From contig CP070686.1 of the NCBI GenBank assembly GCA_020353055.1, positions 1,387,160 through 1,420,637 on the forward strand: 33,478 nt of DNA. Direction: 5' to 3'. The translations under genes and the position numbers were made by a program. Numbering within the stretch: position 1 is the first letter of the stretch; each line of letters starts with the position of its first letter. Shown here piece after piece: positions 1 through 7,622 of the stretch. The DNA is from Caldifarciminota bacterium (GTDB lineage: Bacteria > Hydrothermota > Tepidihabitantia > SM23-42). The notes beneath the pieces are model-generated. The model worked only from the letters and a program-made list of their open reading frames with translations, was not told the origin of the DNA and did not search any database.

Positions 1-2
1 TT

Positions 3-221
3 CCCGAAGGCTACCTCGAGGGTACGCAGAAGCTACAGGCAGAAACGGCCCTCAACCAAAACCACAGAAGCAGCCATCTAAAAGCCATCGCTGATGATGT
101 TTCTCGATTCATGTGCACCAACGGAGTTGCAGTGGTTTTGGATGAATATACACGCCGGGCCATCCTGCGGGCGGAATCCATTACATCGGTTTTGAACGAA
201 CCGGTTTCCCGCCGTGATTAA
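3..221 (+). CDS. C-terminal end of an unidentified protein (partial)
   Basis: A frame open from the window edge runs 72 codons to TAA at 219-221. The translation has a normal amino-acid mix, with a hydrophobic stretch around VAVVLDEYTRRAILRAES, so it looks like the end of a real gene. I do not recognise the family. It lies on the same strand as the redox island and ends about 80 nt before the first island gene. An opposing minus-strand frame covers the same DNA but would have to start inside the next gene, so I prefer the plus-strand reading. Confidence 0.4.
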   Translation, partial: PEGYLEGTQKLQAETALNQNHRSSHLKAIADDVSRFMCTNGVAVVLDEYTRRAILRAESITSVLNEPVSRRD

Positions 222-252
222 GTGCGTTTCGTCGGTATTTCGTAGTAAATAT

Positions 253-280
253 TTGCTCATCTTGATTGTCGAAATAGTAG
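253..280 (+). promoter_or_regulatory. Weak candidate promoter ahead of the redox island
   Basis: The gap 222-304 holds TTGCTC (253-258) and TAGTAG (275-280), separated by 16 nt, the spacing used by clearer promoters in this window. Each box matches consensus at only three of six positions, so this is marginal. A good ribosome site (AAAGGAG) stands about 7 nt before the ATG at 305. Confidence 0.2.
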
Positions 281-304
281 ATAGGAAGGTGAAAGGAGTG
301 GCAA

Positions 305-811
305 ATGGAGAGATCAAAAGCTATTAAAGGGCTGATGAATGCCCTTCAAACTGAATTGAACGGCATTGAGTTTTACAGGATCGCCGCCGAGAAGACGGAA
401 GATGCAAAGGGCAAGAAGGTATTTCAAACGCTCGCCGATGATGAGCTCAAGCACTTCAATACGCTGCAACAGCAATACAAAGCACTGGCTAACGAAGGAA
501 GATGGCAGAAAATCAGTCTCGGAAATATCTCTATTTTTGAAGGCGAGAGTCCGATATTCACTGATGAGTTAAAACACAGGGTGAAGGGTATGCATTTTGA
601 AGTAACTGCGTTGAGTATCGGAGCCCAACTTGAAACTAATTCAATCGATTTCTACAGAAAAATGAAAGAAGAAAGTGACGACCCCACTGCCAAGGAAATG
701 TACGAAAAACTCCAGAAGTGGGAAGAAGTTCACCTCAATGCTATAAGCAAACAACTTGATCTGATAAAAGAAGATTACTGGGCAGAACAGCGCTTCTCAC
801 CGCTTTACTAA
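305..811 (+). CDS. Rubrerythrin-like diiron ferritin-fold protein (no rubredoxin domain)
   Basis: This 168-residue protein has two ferritin-like half-repeats. Likely diiron ligands are E17 and E47-x-x-H50 in the first half and E110 and E140-x-x-H143 in the second, with the usual tyrosine seven residues after the first glutamate of each half (Y24, Y117). The C-terminal rubredoxin domain of classical rubrerythrin is absent, so electrons would come from a separate rubredoxin-type donor. The family typically reduces peroxide or handles iron in anaerobes. The ATG has a strong AAAGGAG site. It leads an island with many other oxidative-stress genes, and a second paralogous-looking protein is encoded at 8571-9056. 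The fold is clear; the exact substrate is not. Confidence 0.85.
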   Translation: MERSKAIKGLMNALQTELNGIEFYRIAAEKTEDAKGKKVFQTLADDELKHFNTLQQQYKALANEGRWQKISLGNISIFEGESPIFTDELKHRVKGMHFEVTALSIGAQLETNSIDFYRKMKEESDDPTAKEMYEKLQKWEEVHLNAISKQLDLIKEDYWAEQRFSPLY

Positions 812-837
812 AGTGCACATCCTGACCGGGCTTGTTT

Positions 838-1080
838 ATGAACGATAAATTCGAAGCAGCAAAAACCCTTGATTGTGTCGGGTTGTATTGTCCGCAACCT
901 CTATTTCAAACCCGAGAGGGTATTGACTCGATAAGCGTTGGTGAATTGCTTGAGGTGCTGGCCGATGATCCTGCGGCTGAGGAGGATATTAAGAGATTTG
1001 CCAAGCGTACGGGTCACGAGATAGTTCTTTTCCAGAAAAAGGGCGGCTCGCTACGTTTTCTTATCAGAAAGACTAAATAG
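838..1080 (+). CDS. TusA-family sulfur carrier protein
   Basis: This small protein (80 residues from the ATG at 838) carries the TusA/SirA signature: Leu-Asp, a Gly, then Cys-Pro-x-Pro, with C18 as the expected persulfide-carrying cysteine and C13 just before it. TusA-like proteins accept sulfane sulfur and pass it to DsrE/TusD-type proteins or to Fe-S, tRNA or molybdenum-cofactor pathways in the cytosol. A TTG at 832 in the same frame would add two residues; I chose the ATG. It lies directly upstream of a DsrE-like gene and a NifS-type gene, a typical sulfur-trafficking neighbourhood. The family is well supported; the sulfur acceptor is inferred from context. Confidence 0.85.
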   Translation: MNDKFEAAKTLDCVGLYCPQPLFQTREGIDSISVGELLEVLADDPAAEEDIKRFAKRTGHEIVLFQKKGGSLRFLIRKTK

Positions 1081-1088
1081 GAGATAAA

Positions 1089-1451
1089 ATGAATAAGAAG
1101 GCATCTATCTTATACGTGCAAACGAGTGACGATCCCGAAAGACAATATTCACCACTCATCCTTGCACAAACAGCGAAGGCAATGGACATCGAAGCCAAAG
1201 TCTATTACCTGGGACAGGCACTGAGGGTACTGAAGCCGGAAACTACATCCACCATCAAGATCGGCGAATTCCCCAGTTTGCTGGAAATGTTAGAAAAAAC
1301 GATGGAACTGGGTATCGAGATCTATGTCTGCGAGGCATCTAAACAGATGCTCGGCTGGGACAAAATCGAGCTGATCAAGGGACTCAAGATCGTCGGCGCC
1401 GGGACTTTGAATGACCTCGCACTCGACGCCTCAGCAACTATGTGGTTTTAG
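1089..1451 (+). CDS. DsrE/DsrF-like sulfur-transfer protein
   Basis: This 120-residue protein has the small alpha/beta layout of DsrE/TusD proteins: an N-terminal strand with a hydroxyl-rich loop, then a Cys after a hydrophobic strand (IYVC, C81), the usual position of the persulfide cysteine. DsrE-like proteins pass sulfur to and from TusA. The start has a good site (GGAGATAAA-ATG). The gene begins 8 nt after the TusA stop and ends 16 nt before the desulfurase start, so the three are probably co-transcribed. It could belong to a peripheral DsrE subgroup, since only one conserved cysteine is visible. Confidence 0.75.
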   Translation: MNKKASILYVQTSDDPERQYSPLILAQTAKAMDIEAKVYYLGQALRVLKPETTSTIKIGEFPSLLEMLEKTMELGIEIYVCEASKQMLGWDKIELIKGLKIVGAGTLNDLALDASATMWF

Positions 1452-1467
1452 AGGAGTTGGGAGCAGA

Positions 1468-2631
1468 ATGAATTTCTACCTTGACTACCAATCATCAAAA
1501 CCTGTTGATCAGCGCGTGATCGATGCTATGCTTCCTTACCAGCATGATACATTCGGCAACCCCTCTTCCCTACACGCCGTGGGCGATGATGCTACTGAAG
1601 TACTCGAAGCATCCCGCGGGGCGATCGGCGCCTTCATAGGTGCCGAGAAGGATGAGATAATCTTTACTTCCGGAGCAACAGAATCCAATAATCTCGCCTT
1701 GATCGGTTACTCGTTCAGGAACAGGGATAAAGGCAACCATGTCGTGATCGCAGAAATCGAGCATATATCAATTCACAATATCGCGAAATACCTAGAGAAG
1801 AATGGCTTTGTCATTTCGAAAGTTCCCGTGGATCAATTCGGTGTGGTAAAAATCGAAAAACTGGCAGAGCGTATCACAGACAAAACGATTCTTGTATCAG
1901 TTGGTTATGCAAACAATGAGATAGGCACGGTCCAAAACATCTCACAAATCGGGGCGCTCTGTCGTGAAAAGAACATAGCCTTTCATACCGATGCGGTCGC
2001 TGCCGAGGGGTTATTATCCATTGATACTAATAAGGACAATATAGATCTCATGACGCTTTCATCAAATGATATATACGGACCAAAGGGGCTTGGTGCGCTC
2101 TATGTGCGAAAAGGCATACGCATCAACCCGCTTATAATAGGCGGCGGCCAGGAACGGGGACTGCGCTCTGGCACTGAGAACATCCCCGCGATCGCCGGGA
2201 TGAAAAAGGCGGCGGAGATTATCCAAAATGAGATGCCGGAGGAAACGAAGCGCTTTCAGCAATATCGAGACAAAATCATAAATGAAGTGCTATCAAAGGT
2301 GCCGAGGTGTTATTTGAACGGACACCCGACCAAAAGACTACCAAACAATGCACACTTCCGCTTCGATGGGGTCGAAGGTGAATCACTACTTCTATCCTTC
2401 AAGGAGAAAAAGATTGCGGTATCCACGGGTTCTGCCTGCAGTTCTAAGACGCTCGAACCATCACATACCCTAATCGCACTCGGCTTACTACACGAAGAGG
2501 CACATGGTTCTCTGGAAATAACTCTAGGCAGATTTAACCAGGAAGCCGATGTGGATGCGCTGCTGGCAGTGCTCCCGGAAATCGTAAAACGTCTAAGACG
2601 ATTGTCACCGCTCTACAAAGAGGAGGTATAG
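1468..2631 (+). CDS. NifS/IscS-type cysteine desulfurase lacking the PLP lysine
   Basis: This 387-residue aminotransferase class V protein aligns throughout with NifS/IscS. Visible landmarks are the GATESNN loop, H99 (PLP-stacking position), the NNEIGT motif, D175 and the persulfide cysteine C324 in GSACSS. At the PLP Schiff-base position, however, where the family reads S-x-H-K-I-Y-G-P-K-G, it reads S-S-N-D-I-Y-G-P-K-G, so D201 replaces the lysine and N200 the histidine. The Gln two residues after the Asp-Ala pair is also replaced, by A178. I recall an Archaeoglobus fulgidus IscS with the same Lys-to-Asp change that pairs with an IscU, so this may be that subtype rather than a dead enzyme. 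The start is the ATG at 1468, preceded by GAGGAGTTGGGAG. The IscU gene follows after 1 nt. Confidence 0.88.
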   Translation: MNFYLDYQSSKPVDQRVIDAMLPYQHDTFGNPSSLHAVGDDATEVLEASRGAIGAFIGAEKDEIIFTSGATESNNLALIGYSFRNRDKGNHVVIAEIEHISIHNIAKYLEKNGFVISKVPVDQFGVVKIEKLAERITDKTILVSVGYANNEIGTVQNISQIGALCREKNIAFHTDAVAAEGLLSIDTNKDNIDLMTLSSNDIYGPKGLGALYVRKGIRINPLIIGGGQERGLRSGTENIPAIAGMKKAAEIIQNEMPEETKRFQQYRDKIINEVLSKVPRCYLNGHPTKRLPNNAHFRFDGVEGESLLLSFKEKKIAVSTGSACSSKTLEPSHTLIALGLLHEEAHGSLEITLGRFNQEADVDALLAVLPEIVKRLRRLSPLYKEEV

Positions 2632-2632
2632 A

Positions 2633-3403
2633 GTGAAATCCACGCAATACAGCGACAAGGTACTGGACCATTTTAAGAACCCACGTAACGTCGGCACGCT
2701 TGAAGGCGACGATGTTACCGTCGGCAGGGTCGGTAATCCGGTTTGTGGTGATTTGATGGAGTTCTATGTCAAAGTCAAGGACGGCCGGATCGAAGATATT
2801 AAATTCAAGACGTTTGGCTGCGGTTCGGCGATCGCGACGGCAAGCATGATAACGGAATTGGCAAAGGGCAAAACCATCGACGAAGCGATCAAGATAACCA
2901 GACAGGATGTCGCAGATGAACTAGACGGTCTACCACCCATAAAAATGCACTGTTCTAACCTTGCCGCAGATGCTCTGAAGAACGCTATCAAGAACTATCA
3001 GGAAAAACAGAAACCGGCTCCGAAAGAAGATGCTGGATCTGCAGAACCCGGAGAAATATTGGGAATGAAGAATTTCGAAGATAGGGGAATCTTTCACGAG
3101 GTGACTGACTTAGCTAAGTTTGCTGACAAGAGGACTATGATTCTGGACAGCGGTGAAAGGTCGATGGAGATCGCTCTGCACTTAACAAAACATACCCCCC
3201 GGGTCATCTTTGTGACAAAGAACAAACAACTTCCGAGTGGCAGCAAGGTAGAGGAATTAAAGGCATCTACGGTGAGAATTCTGTACGAATCTGAAATTCT
3301 GGAGATAAATGGTTTGAATACGGTCGAGAAGGTTACCATCCATGACCTCAATGAAGACGAAGAATATGAGTTATTCGTCGATAGCATCATTATCCTTCGC
3401 TGA
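2633..3403 (+). CDS. IscU/NifU scaffold fused to a thioredoxin-reductase-like domain
   Basis: Residues 1 to about 122 form an IscU-type Fe-S scaffold with the three cluster cysteines C38 (in CGD, with D40), C63 (FGCGS) and C107 (MHCSN). A Lys/Pro/Glu-rich linker follows (about 123-145). Residues about 155-256 resemble the NAD(P)-binding half of thioredoxin reductases: a strand-turn-helix like the GGGDSA-EEA region, here degraded to LDSGERSMEIAL, then VIFVTKNKQL, a VEELK helix, a YESEILEINGLNTVEKV segment and an ELFVDSIII strand. The domain is short and lacks both the CxxC and a proper glycine-rich motif, so it is probably structural or protein-binding. The start is GTG at 2633 with a strong GAGGAGGT site overlapping the end of the desulfurase gene. 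That coupling points to a scaffold-desulfurase pair. Confidence 0.85.
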   Translation: MKSTQYSDKVLDHFKNPRNVGTLEGDDVTVGRVGNPVCGDLMEFYVKVKDGRIEDIKFKTFGCGSAIATASMITELAKGKTIDEAIKITRQDVADELDGLPPIKMHCSNLAADALKNAIKNYQEKQKPAPKEDAGSAEPGEILGMKNFEDRGIFHEVTDLAKFADKRTMILDSGERSMEIALHLTKHTPRVIFVTKNKQLPSGSKVEELKASTVRILYESEILEINGLNTVEKVTIHDLNEDEEYELFVDSIIILR

Positions 3404-3439
3404 GATGCAGCAGATTATTTACGAGGTGAATCAAGGTAA

Positions 3440-5905
3440 ATGAAAAAAGAAGCGCGCTTCAACATATCAGGTATGACCTGTGCAACGTGTGCACAGACGA
3501 TTGAGAAAGCGCTGGCAAAGATTGATGGCGTCACCAAGGTGCAGGTTAACCTTAGTTCAGAGACTGCCGATGTCGAATTCGATGATAAAAAGGTTAACCC
3601 ATCCGAACTCGCGCGTGCGGTCACCGAAGCAGGGTATGGCATCCGTACCGAAAACGCAGTTCTGAAGATCGGTGGAATGACATGCGCAACCTGCGTAGCG
3701 ACTATTGAGAATGCACTTAGAAAGGCAGATGGAACAACGAGTGTCAACGTCAATCTTGGTGCAGAGAAGGCTTACGTAACGTTCAATCCGAGCATGACTG
3801 ATATTCCGAATCTTAGACAGGCGATCGAAGAGGTTGGATATCAGTATCTGGGGCTCGAAGGAGAAGAAACCGCTGAGTTAGAACAAAAAGCGCGGAAAAA
3901 GGACCTGAGGCAGAAACGTAATCGGTTCATCGTGGGATTTGCCGTCGGCATTCCACTGATGGCCATGATGTACCTGCACATTGTCCTCCCGTTTCCTACG
4001 CCGTATCTCATGCTCGTCGTCTCGACGCCAGCATTTATCTATGTGAGCCACCCCATTTTCAAAGCAGCATACCGTGCGTTGCTCAATCGGAACCTTAACA
4101 TGGATGTGATGTATTCCATGGGGATAGGTGTAGCGTATGTCTCCAGTTTACTCGGTACATTCGAGATAGTTCTATCGAGAGAGTTTTTATTTTATGAAGC
4201 AGCCCTTATGCTCGCCTCCTTCTTGACCTTTGGCAGATACCTTGAAGCACGCGCAAAGGGAAAGACTTCGGAGGCCATCAAGAAATTAGTCGGATTACAG
4301 CCAAAGAACGCAACAGTCATAAGGAACGGCGAGGAAATAACACTACCCATCGAAGATGTTGCAATAGACAACGAAGTCATCGTGAAGCCGGGCGAACGGA
4401 TTCCAGTCGACGGTACCGTGACAAAGGGCTCTAGCTACGTCGACGAATCGATGATCACCGGCGAACCAATACCAGCATTGAAGAAAGAGAACAGCAATGT
4501 CGTGGGCGGTACGATAAACAAAAACAGCGTGCTCAGGATCAGGGCATCTCGTATCGGTAAGGACACGGTTCTTGCGCAGATAATTAACCTGGTCGAGACC
4601 GCCCAGGGTGCGAAACCGCCGGTCCAGAGAATCGCAGACCGTGTAGTGAGATACTTCATACCCTCGGTATTGGCGATCGCAATACTTTCCTTCGTTATAT
4701 GGTACTTCATCGCTGGATACACGCTGCTTTTTTCCTTGACGCGATTGATATCGGTACTGGTCATTGCCTGCCCTTGTGCACTGGGGCTGGCCACACCAAC
4801 CGCTGTTACGGTCGGCATAGGCCGCGGCGCTGAACTGGGTATCCTAATCAGAAATGGCGAGGCTCTTGAACTGTCGGAAAAAATCACGACCATGGTATTT
4901 GACAAAACAGGAACCCTGACCAAGGGAAAACCAGAAGTCACCGACTTGAAGGCCTTTGGTGTCACCGAAGAAGAACTCCTCCAGACTGCGGCCAGTATAG
5001 AAAAGAATTCGAGTCATCCAATCGCAGAAGCCGTCGTGCGTTACGCCAAAAACAGAAATATTAAGACGCACAACATAACCGATTTTGATACTGTGGAAGG
5101 TAAGGGAGTCAAGGGAAGCCTGAATGGCAGGCTTACGCTCGCTGGCAACCCAGCCTTCATCCGTGAAAACGGAGTGAATTACGATAGTAAGTTTGCTGAT
5201 AAGATTTCATCGATTGAAAAAAAAGGTAAGAGTATCATCGTTATTGCCAGCGATTCAAAATTAATCGGGCTTATCGGGATCGCAGATACGCTCAAAGCAG
5301 AGGCAGGCGCGGCAATAGACGAGTTGAGGAAACTCAACCTTGAATTGGTGATGGTAACGGGTGATAACGAACGCACTGCCAGAGCGATTGCGGACAATAT
5401 TGGTATCAATACAGTGCTCGCTGGCGTCCTGCCTGCGGAAAAAGCAAGTGAAGTGAAACGAATGCAGTCGGAAGGCAAATTAGTTTCTTTCGTTGGTGAT
5501 GGCATAAACGATGCCCCGGCACTTGCACAGGCCGATGTCGGTATTGCCATCGGCACCGGCACCGATATCGCGATAGAAAGCGGTGACATGATCCTGATGC
5601 AGGGTCAAATAATCGATGCGGCAGCAGCGATACAGTTAGGCAGAAAAGTTATGTCCAGAATAAAGCAAAACCTTTTCTGGGCATTTGCCTATAATACTGC
5701 GCTCATCCCAGTTGCCGCCGGGGTTCTCTACCCCTTCTTCAGAATCGCATTCAGACCCGAACTCGCCGGTTTTGCTATGGCCATGAGTTCGGTGACCGTC
5801 GTCACCCTTTCATTGCTTTTGAAAAAATACATGCCGCCCGCAAAGAGAGCAAAGATGAATGCAAGCGGCGGTAATACAACGAAGGAAAAAAGATTTGGAG
5901 CCTAA
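3440..5905 (+). CDS. copA: Cu+-exporting P1B-type ATPase with two metal-binding domains
   Basis: This 821-residue P-type ATPase pumps Cu(I) (or Ag(I)) out of the cytoplasm. It has two N-terminal HMA domains with GMTCATC motifs (C14/C17 and C82/C85), paired membrane helices from about residue 160, the membrane metal motif C444-P-C446, the phosphorylation site D488-KTGT, a SSHP-type nucleotide-binding motif and the hinge G686-DGINDAP. The length is normal for CopA. The start is ATG at 3440 after CAAGGTAA. It follows the IscU fusion by 36 nt and precedes a YHS mini-protein often found with copper ATPases. Copper damages exposed Fe-S clusters, which may explain its place here. The family call is firm. 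Confidence 0.96.
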   Translation: MKKEARFNISGMTCATCAQTIEKALAKIDGVTKVQVNLSSETADVEFDDKKVNPSELARAVTEAGYGIRTENAVLKIGGMTCATCVATIENALRKADGTTSVNVNLGAEKAYVTFNPSMTDIPNLRQAIEEVGYQYLGLEGEETAELEQKARKKDLRQKRNRFIVGFAVGIPLMAMMYLHIVLPFPTPYLMLVVSTPAFIYVSHPIFKAAYRALLNRNLNMDVMYSMGIGVAYVSSLLGTFEIVLSREFLFYEAALMLASFLTFGRYLEARAKGKTSEAIKKLVGLQPKNATVIRNGEEITLPIEDVAIDNEVIVKPGERIPVDGTVTKGSSYVDESMITGEPIPALKKENSNVVGGTINKNSVLRIRASRIGKDTVLAQIINLVETAQGAKPPVQRIADRVVRYFIPSVLAIAILSFVIWYFIAGYTLLFSLTRLISVLVIACPCALGLATPTAVTVGIGRGAELGILIRNGEALELSEKITTMVFDKTGTLTKGKPEVTDLKAFGVTEEELLQTAASIEKNSSHPIAEAVVRYAKNRNIKTHNITDFDTVEGKGVKGSLNGRLTLAGNPAFIRENGVNYDSKFADKISSIEKKGKSIIVIASDSKLIGLIGIADTLKAEAGAAIDELRKLNLELVMVTGDNERTARAIADNIGINTVLAGVLPAEKASEVKRMQSEGKLVSFVGDGINDAPALAQADVGIAIGTGTDIAIESGDMILMQGQIIDAAAAIQLGRKVMSRIKQNLFWAFAYNTALIPVAAGVLYPFFRIAFRPELAGFAMAMSSVTVVTLSLLLKKYMPPAKRAKMNASGGNTTKEKRFGA

Positions 5906-5940
5906 AGAACTTGGCGTTATGTCCAGCAGAGTGTTAGCAT

Positions 5941-5955
5941 TCAGCCAATGGCTGA
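5941..5955. other. Small inverted repeat before the YHS gene
   Basis: TCAGCC-AAT-GGCTGA forms a perfect 6-bp inverted repeat with a 3-nt centre, lying between the copA stop and the YHS ribosome site. It could be an operator or an mRNA processing hairpin. No T-run follows, so it is not a classical terminator. Confidence 0.3.
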
Positions 5956-5973
5956 CAAAAAAGGAGGTAAGAA

Positions 5974-6138
5974 ATGGCAATAGACCCAATATGTAAGATG
6001 AATGTCGACGAAAAAACGGCACAATACACGAGTGAATATCAGGGTAAGACTTATTACTTCTGCGCTCCAGGATGCAAGAAGAAGTTCGACGAAAATCCAG
6101 CAGAGTATCTCGAAAAAGAGACAGAAGATTCAAACTAA
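5974..6138 (+). CDS. YHS-domain mini-protein
   Basis: This short gene of 54 codons runs from ATG to TAA and has a very strong site (AAGGAGGT) 6 nt before the start. The protein is one YHS domain: DPICKM with C7, a tyrosine-rich core (GKTYYFC, C30), then APGCKKKF with C34. YHS domains are small metal-binding units found in CopA-type ATPases and copper or silver resistance proteins. Standing directly after copA, it may act as a soluble copper-binding partner, but that role is inferred. It ends 22 nt before the glutaredoxin start. Confidence 0.85.
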   Translation: MAIDPICKMNVDEKTAQYTSEYQGKTYYFCAPGCKKKFDENPAEYLEKETEDSN

Positions 6139-6160
6139 GAAGTTGCGTCAAGGAGCGTGA

Positions 6161-6451
6161 ATGGATATCAAACATATCGAGGGCAAGAAGAAGGGGCAGG
6201 TTATGCTCTACGCACTGAGTACGTGCGTCTGGTGTAAGAGAACGAAAAGACTGCTCAATGAACTTGGTATAGACTATCATTTCGTTGATGCAGACCTGGC
6301 AAACTCGGAAGATAAAGAAGAGATCCGGCGAACGGTTCTCAAATGGAATCCCAACGGATCATACCCTACTATCGTAATCGACGATGAACACAGCATTATT
6401 GGCTATGATCCAGAAAGGATAAAAGAGGTGTTTGGTGACGGTGAAAAGTGA
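6161..6451 (+). CDS. Glutaredoxin-family redoxin (CVWC)
   Basis: This 96-residue thioredoxin-fold protein has an active site C22-V-W-C25, a cis-proline in YPTIV and a C-terminal GYDPERI segment typical of small glutaredoxin/NrdH-like proteins. It would reduce protein disulfides in the cytosol. The start is ATG at 6161 after AAGGAGCGTGA. Its 3' end overlaps the FTR-rubredoxin gene by a few codons, so the two are translationally coupled and the fusion protein is the obvious candidate to reduce this redoxin. That partnership is inferred. The CVWC site differs from the CPYC of typical GSH-dependent glutaredoxins. Confidence 0.88.
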   Translation: MDIKHIEGKKKGQVMLYALSTCVWCKRTKRLLNELGIDYHFVDADLANSEDKEEIRRTVLKWNPNGSYPTIVIDDEHSIIGYDPERIKEVFGDGEK

Positions 6452-6956
6452 AGCGCCGGGTCAAGAACAGATTGACAAATTGTATCAGAAACTGAAAAGT
6501 GAAGCCGACGAAGGCGGTTACCACCTCAATCCCGATCTTGATTTTACAAAAGAACTTGTTGAAGGGTTGATAGTCAATGAGGAAAGATACGGCTATCCTT
6601 CTTGCCCGTGCCGGCTGGCTACAGGAGAAAAACAGGAAGATCTCGATATAATCTGCCCTTGCGACTACCGGGATGCTGATGTTTCTGAATATGATACATG
6701 TTATTGTGGTCTTTATGTCTCGAAAACAGTTATTGATGAAAAAAAACAGATAGGCAAAATACCAGAGCGTCGCCCCGTGGAGCGAGAACGTAAGAAATCC
6801 ACCTCGGCGCCAGCGGCTTCTGCTTCGAAACTCACCCTACCCGTTTGGCGATGTCGTGTTTGTGGTTACTTATGCGCAAGAGATAACCCACCTGAAATAT
6901 GTCCGATATGCAAAGCGAAGAAGGACAGATTCGAGAAATTCATCGATAGCGCGTAA
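6435..6956 (+). CDS. Ferredoxin-thioredoxin reductase catalytic domain fused to rubredoxin
   Basis: The N-terminal part matches the FTR catalytic chain: C58-P-C60, C75-P-C77 and C90-Y-C92 (numbered from the TTG at 6432), the six cysteines that hold the [4Fe-4S] cluster and the redox disulfide. After a basic, Ser/Ala-rich linker (about 108-135) comes a rubredoxin-type domain, C141-x2-C144 and C157-x2-C160, of the short rubrerythrin type. FTR uses single-electron donors to reduce redoxin disulfides, and here the rubredoxin could feed electrons within the same chain. I recall rubredoxin-carrying FTR homologues in methanogens. The start is GTG at 6435 or 6441; the AAGAGGTG site fits 6441 slightly better. 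It overlaps the glutaredoxin gene. No FTR variable subunit is nearby. Confidence 0.88.
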   Translation: MTVKSEAPGQEQIDKLYQKLKSEADEGGYHLNPDLDFTKELVEGLIVNEERYGYPSCPCRLATGEKQEDLDIICPCDYRDADVSEYDTCYCGLYVSKTVIDEKKQIGKIPERRPVERERKKSTSAPAASASKLTLPVWRCRVCGYLCARDNPPEICPICKAKKDRFEKFIDSA

Positions 6957-7016
6957 AGAGAGATGACGCATCAGTGAATCATCCCGCCATCTCGAATACG
7001 AAACAAAGGAGAAAAA

Positions 7017-7139
7017 ATGTCGAATGTGAATAAAGTTGGCGAAGTCTACCGATGTGAAATTTGCGGTAACGTCGTTGAGGTAAAAGAGGTTGGCGGCGGT
7101 GAATTAGTATGCTGCGGCGAACCGATGAAGTTGTTGTAG
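7017..7139 (+). CDS. dsr: Desulforedoxin
   Basis: A complete 40-residue protein with a good ribosome site (AAAGGAG). It has the desulforedoxin pattern C13-x2-C16 plus the adjacent pair C32-C33 in a [12 protein letters not shown] context, which binds one Fe(SCys)4 centre. Desulforedoxin corresponds to domain I of desulfoferrodoxin. The next gene encodes the superoxide reductase domain, so the two halves of a desulfoferrodoxin are separate neighbouring genes here. It probably serves as electron donor to the reductase or to the diiron proteins nearby. The family is clear from the cysteine spacing despite the length. Confidence 0.88.
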   Translation: MSNVNKVGEVYRCEICGNVVEVKEVGGGELVCCGEPMKLL

Positions 7140-7142
7140 TAG

Positions 7143-7170
7143 TTGATTAGAACCTGATTACTCATACAAT
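7143..7170 (+). promoter_or_regulatory. Promoter of the superoxide reductase gene
   Basis: TTGATT (7143-7148) and TACAAT (7165-7170, five of six to consensus) are 16 nt apart, starting only 4 nt after the desulforedoxin stop. The predicted transcript would begin near 7177 and include the AAAGGAG site before the ATG at 7191. This suggests the superoxide reductase can be expressed apart from the upstream genes. Confidence 0.55.
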
Positions 7171-7190
7171 ATCAATGAAAGGAGTGTAAA

Positions 7191-7586
7191 ATGCAAGAAA
7201 TATCCAATATATTCCAGTCGGCTGATTGGAAAAAAGAGAAACATGTTCCAGTAATTGAAGCACCCGTAAAGGTCGGCAAGGGAATGGATATCGTCGTTAA
7301 GGTAACCGTCGGCAAGGAAATCGCCCACCCGAATACGACCGAGCATCATATCTCATCGATCGATGTGTACTTTCATCCGGACGGTAGCAAATTCCCTTAC
7401 AGTCTGGGCCGCTTCGAGTTCTGTTCGCACGGCGCATCAACCGATGGACCTAATACAAGCACGGTCTACACTCATCCCACGGCAACCATTACCTTCAAGA
7501 CCGACAAATCAGGAAGTCTTTTTGCCATTTCTAACTGTAACATACACGGACTCTGGATAAATTCACAGGAATTGAAGGTTGAATAA
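7191..7586 (+). CDS. sor: Superoxide reductase (neelaredoxin type)
   Basis: This 131-residue single-domain enzyme reduces superoxide to peroxide without making oxygen. The ferrous centre ligands are visible: H18 (E16-K-H-V-P), H46 (AHP), H52 (TEHH) and the C-terminal C116-N-x-H119 in a HGLW context; E16 is the expected substrate-side glutamate. No desulforedoxin domain is present at its N-terminus, and that part is encoded by the preceding 40-codon gene. The start has AAAGGAG. The peroxide product could be removed by the rubrerythrin-like and peroxiredoxin proteins encoded nearby. Confidence 0.94.
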   Translation: MQEISNIFQSADWKKEKHVPVIEAPVKVGKGMDIVVKVTVGKEIAHPNTTEHHISSIDVYFHPDGSKFPYSLGRFEFCSHGASTDGPNTSTVYTHPTATITFKTDKSGSLFAISNCNIHGLWINSQELKVE

Positions 7587-7622
7587 ACAGGCGATGGCGG
7601 TTAGCATTGTAGAAGGGTGATA

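Noticed and set aside
78-317. Minus-strand frame at the left edge
   Set aside because: It would start inside the rubrerythrin gene and oppose a plus-strand frame with a more natural protein sequence.
4435-4965. Minus-strand open frame of 176 codons opposite copA
   Set aside because: It lies wholly inside a clear P-type ATPase gene, has a low-complexity Ser/Thr/Pro/Ile-rich translation and no ribosome site; it mirrors the codon use of the true strand.
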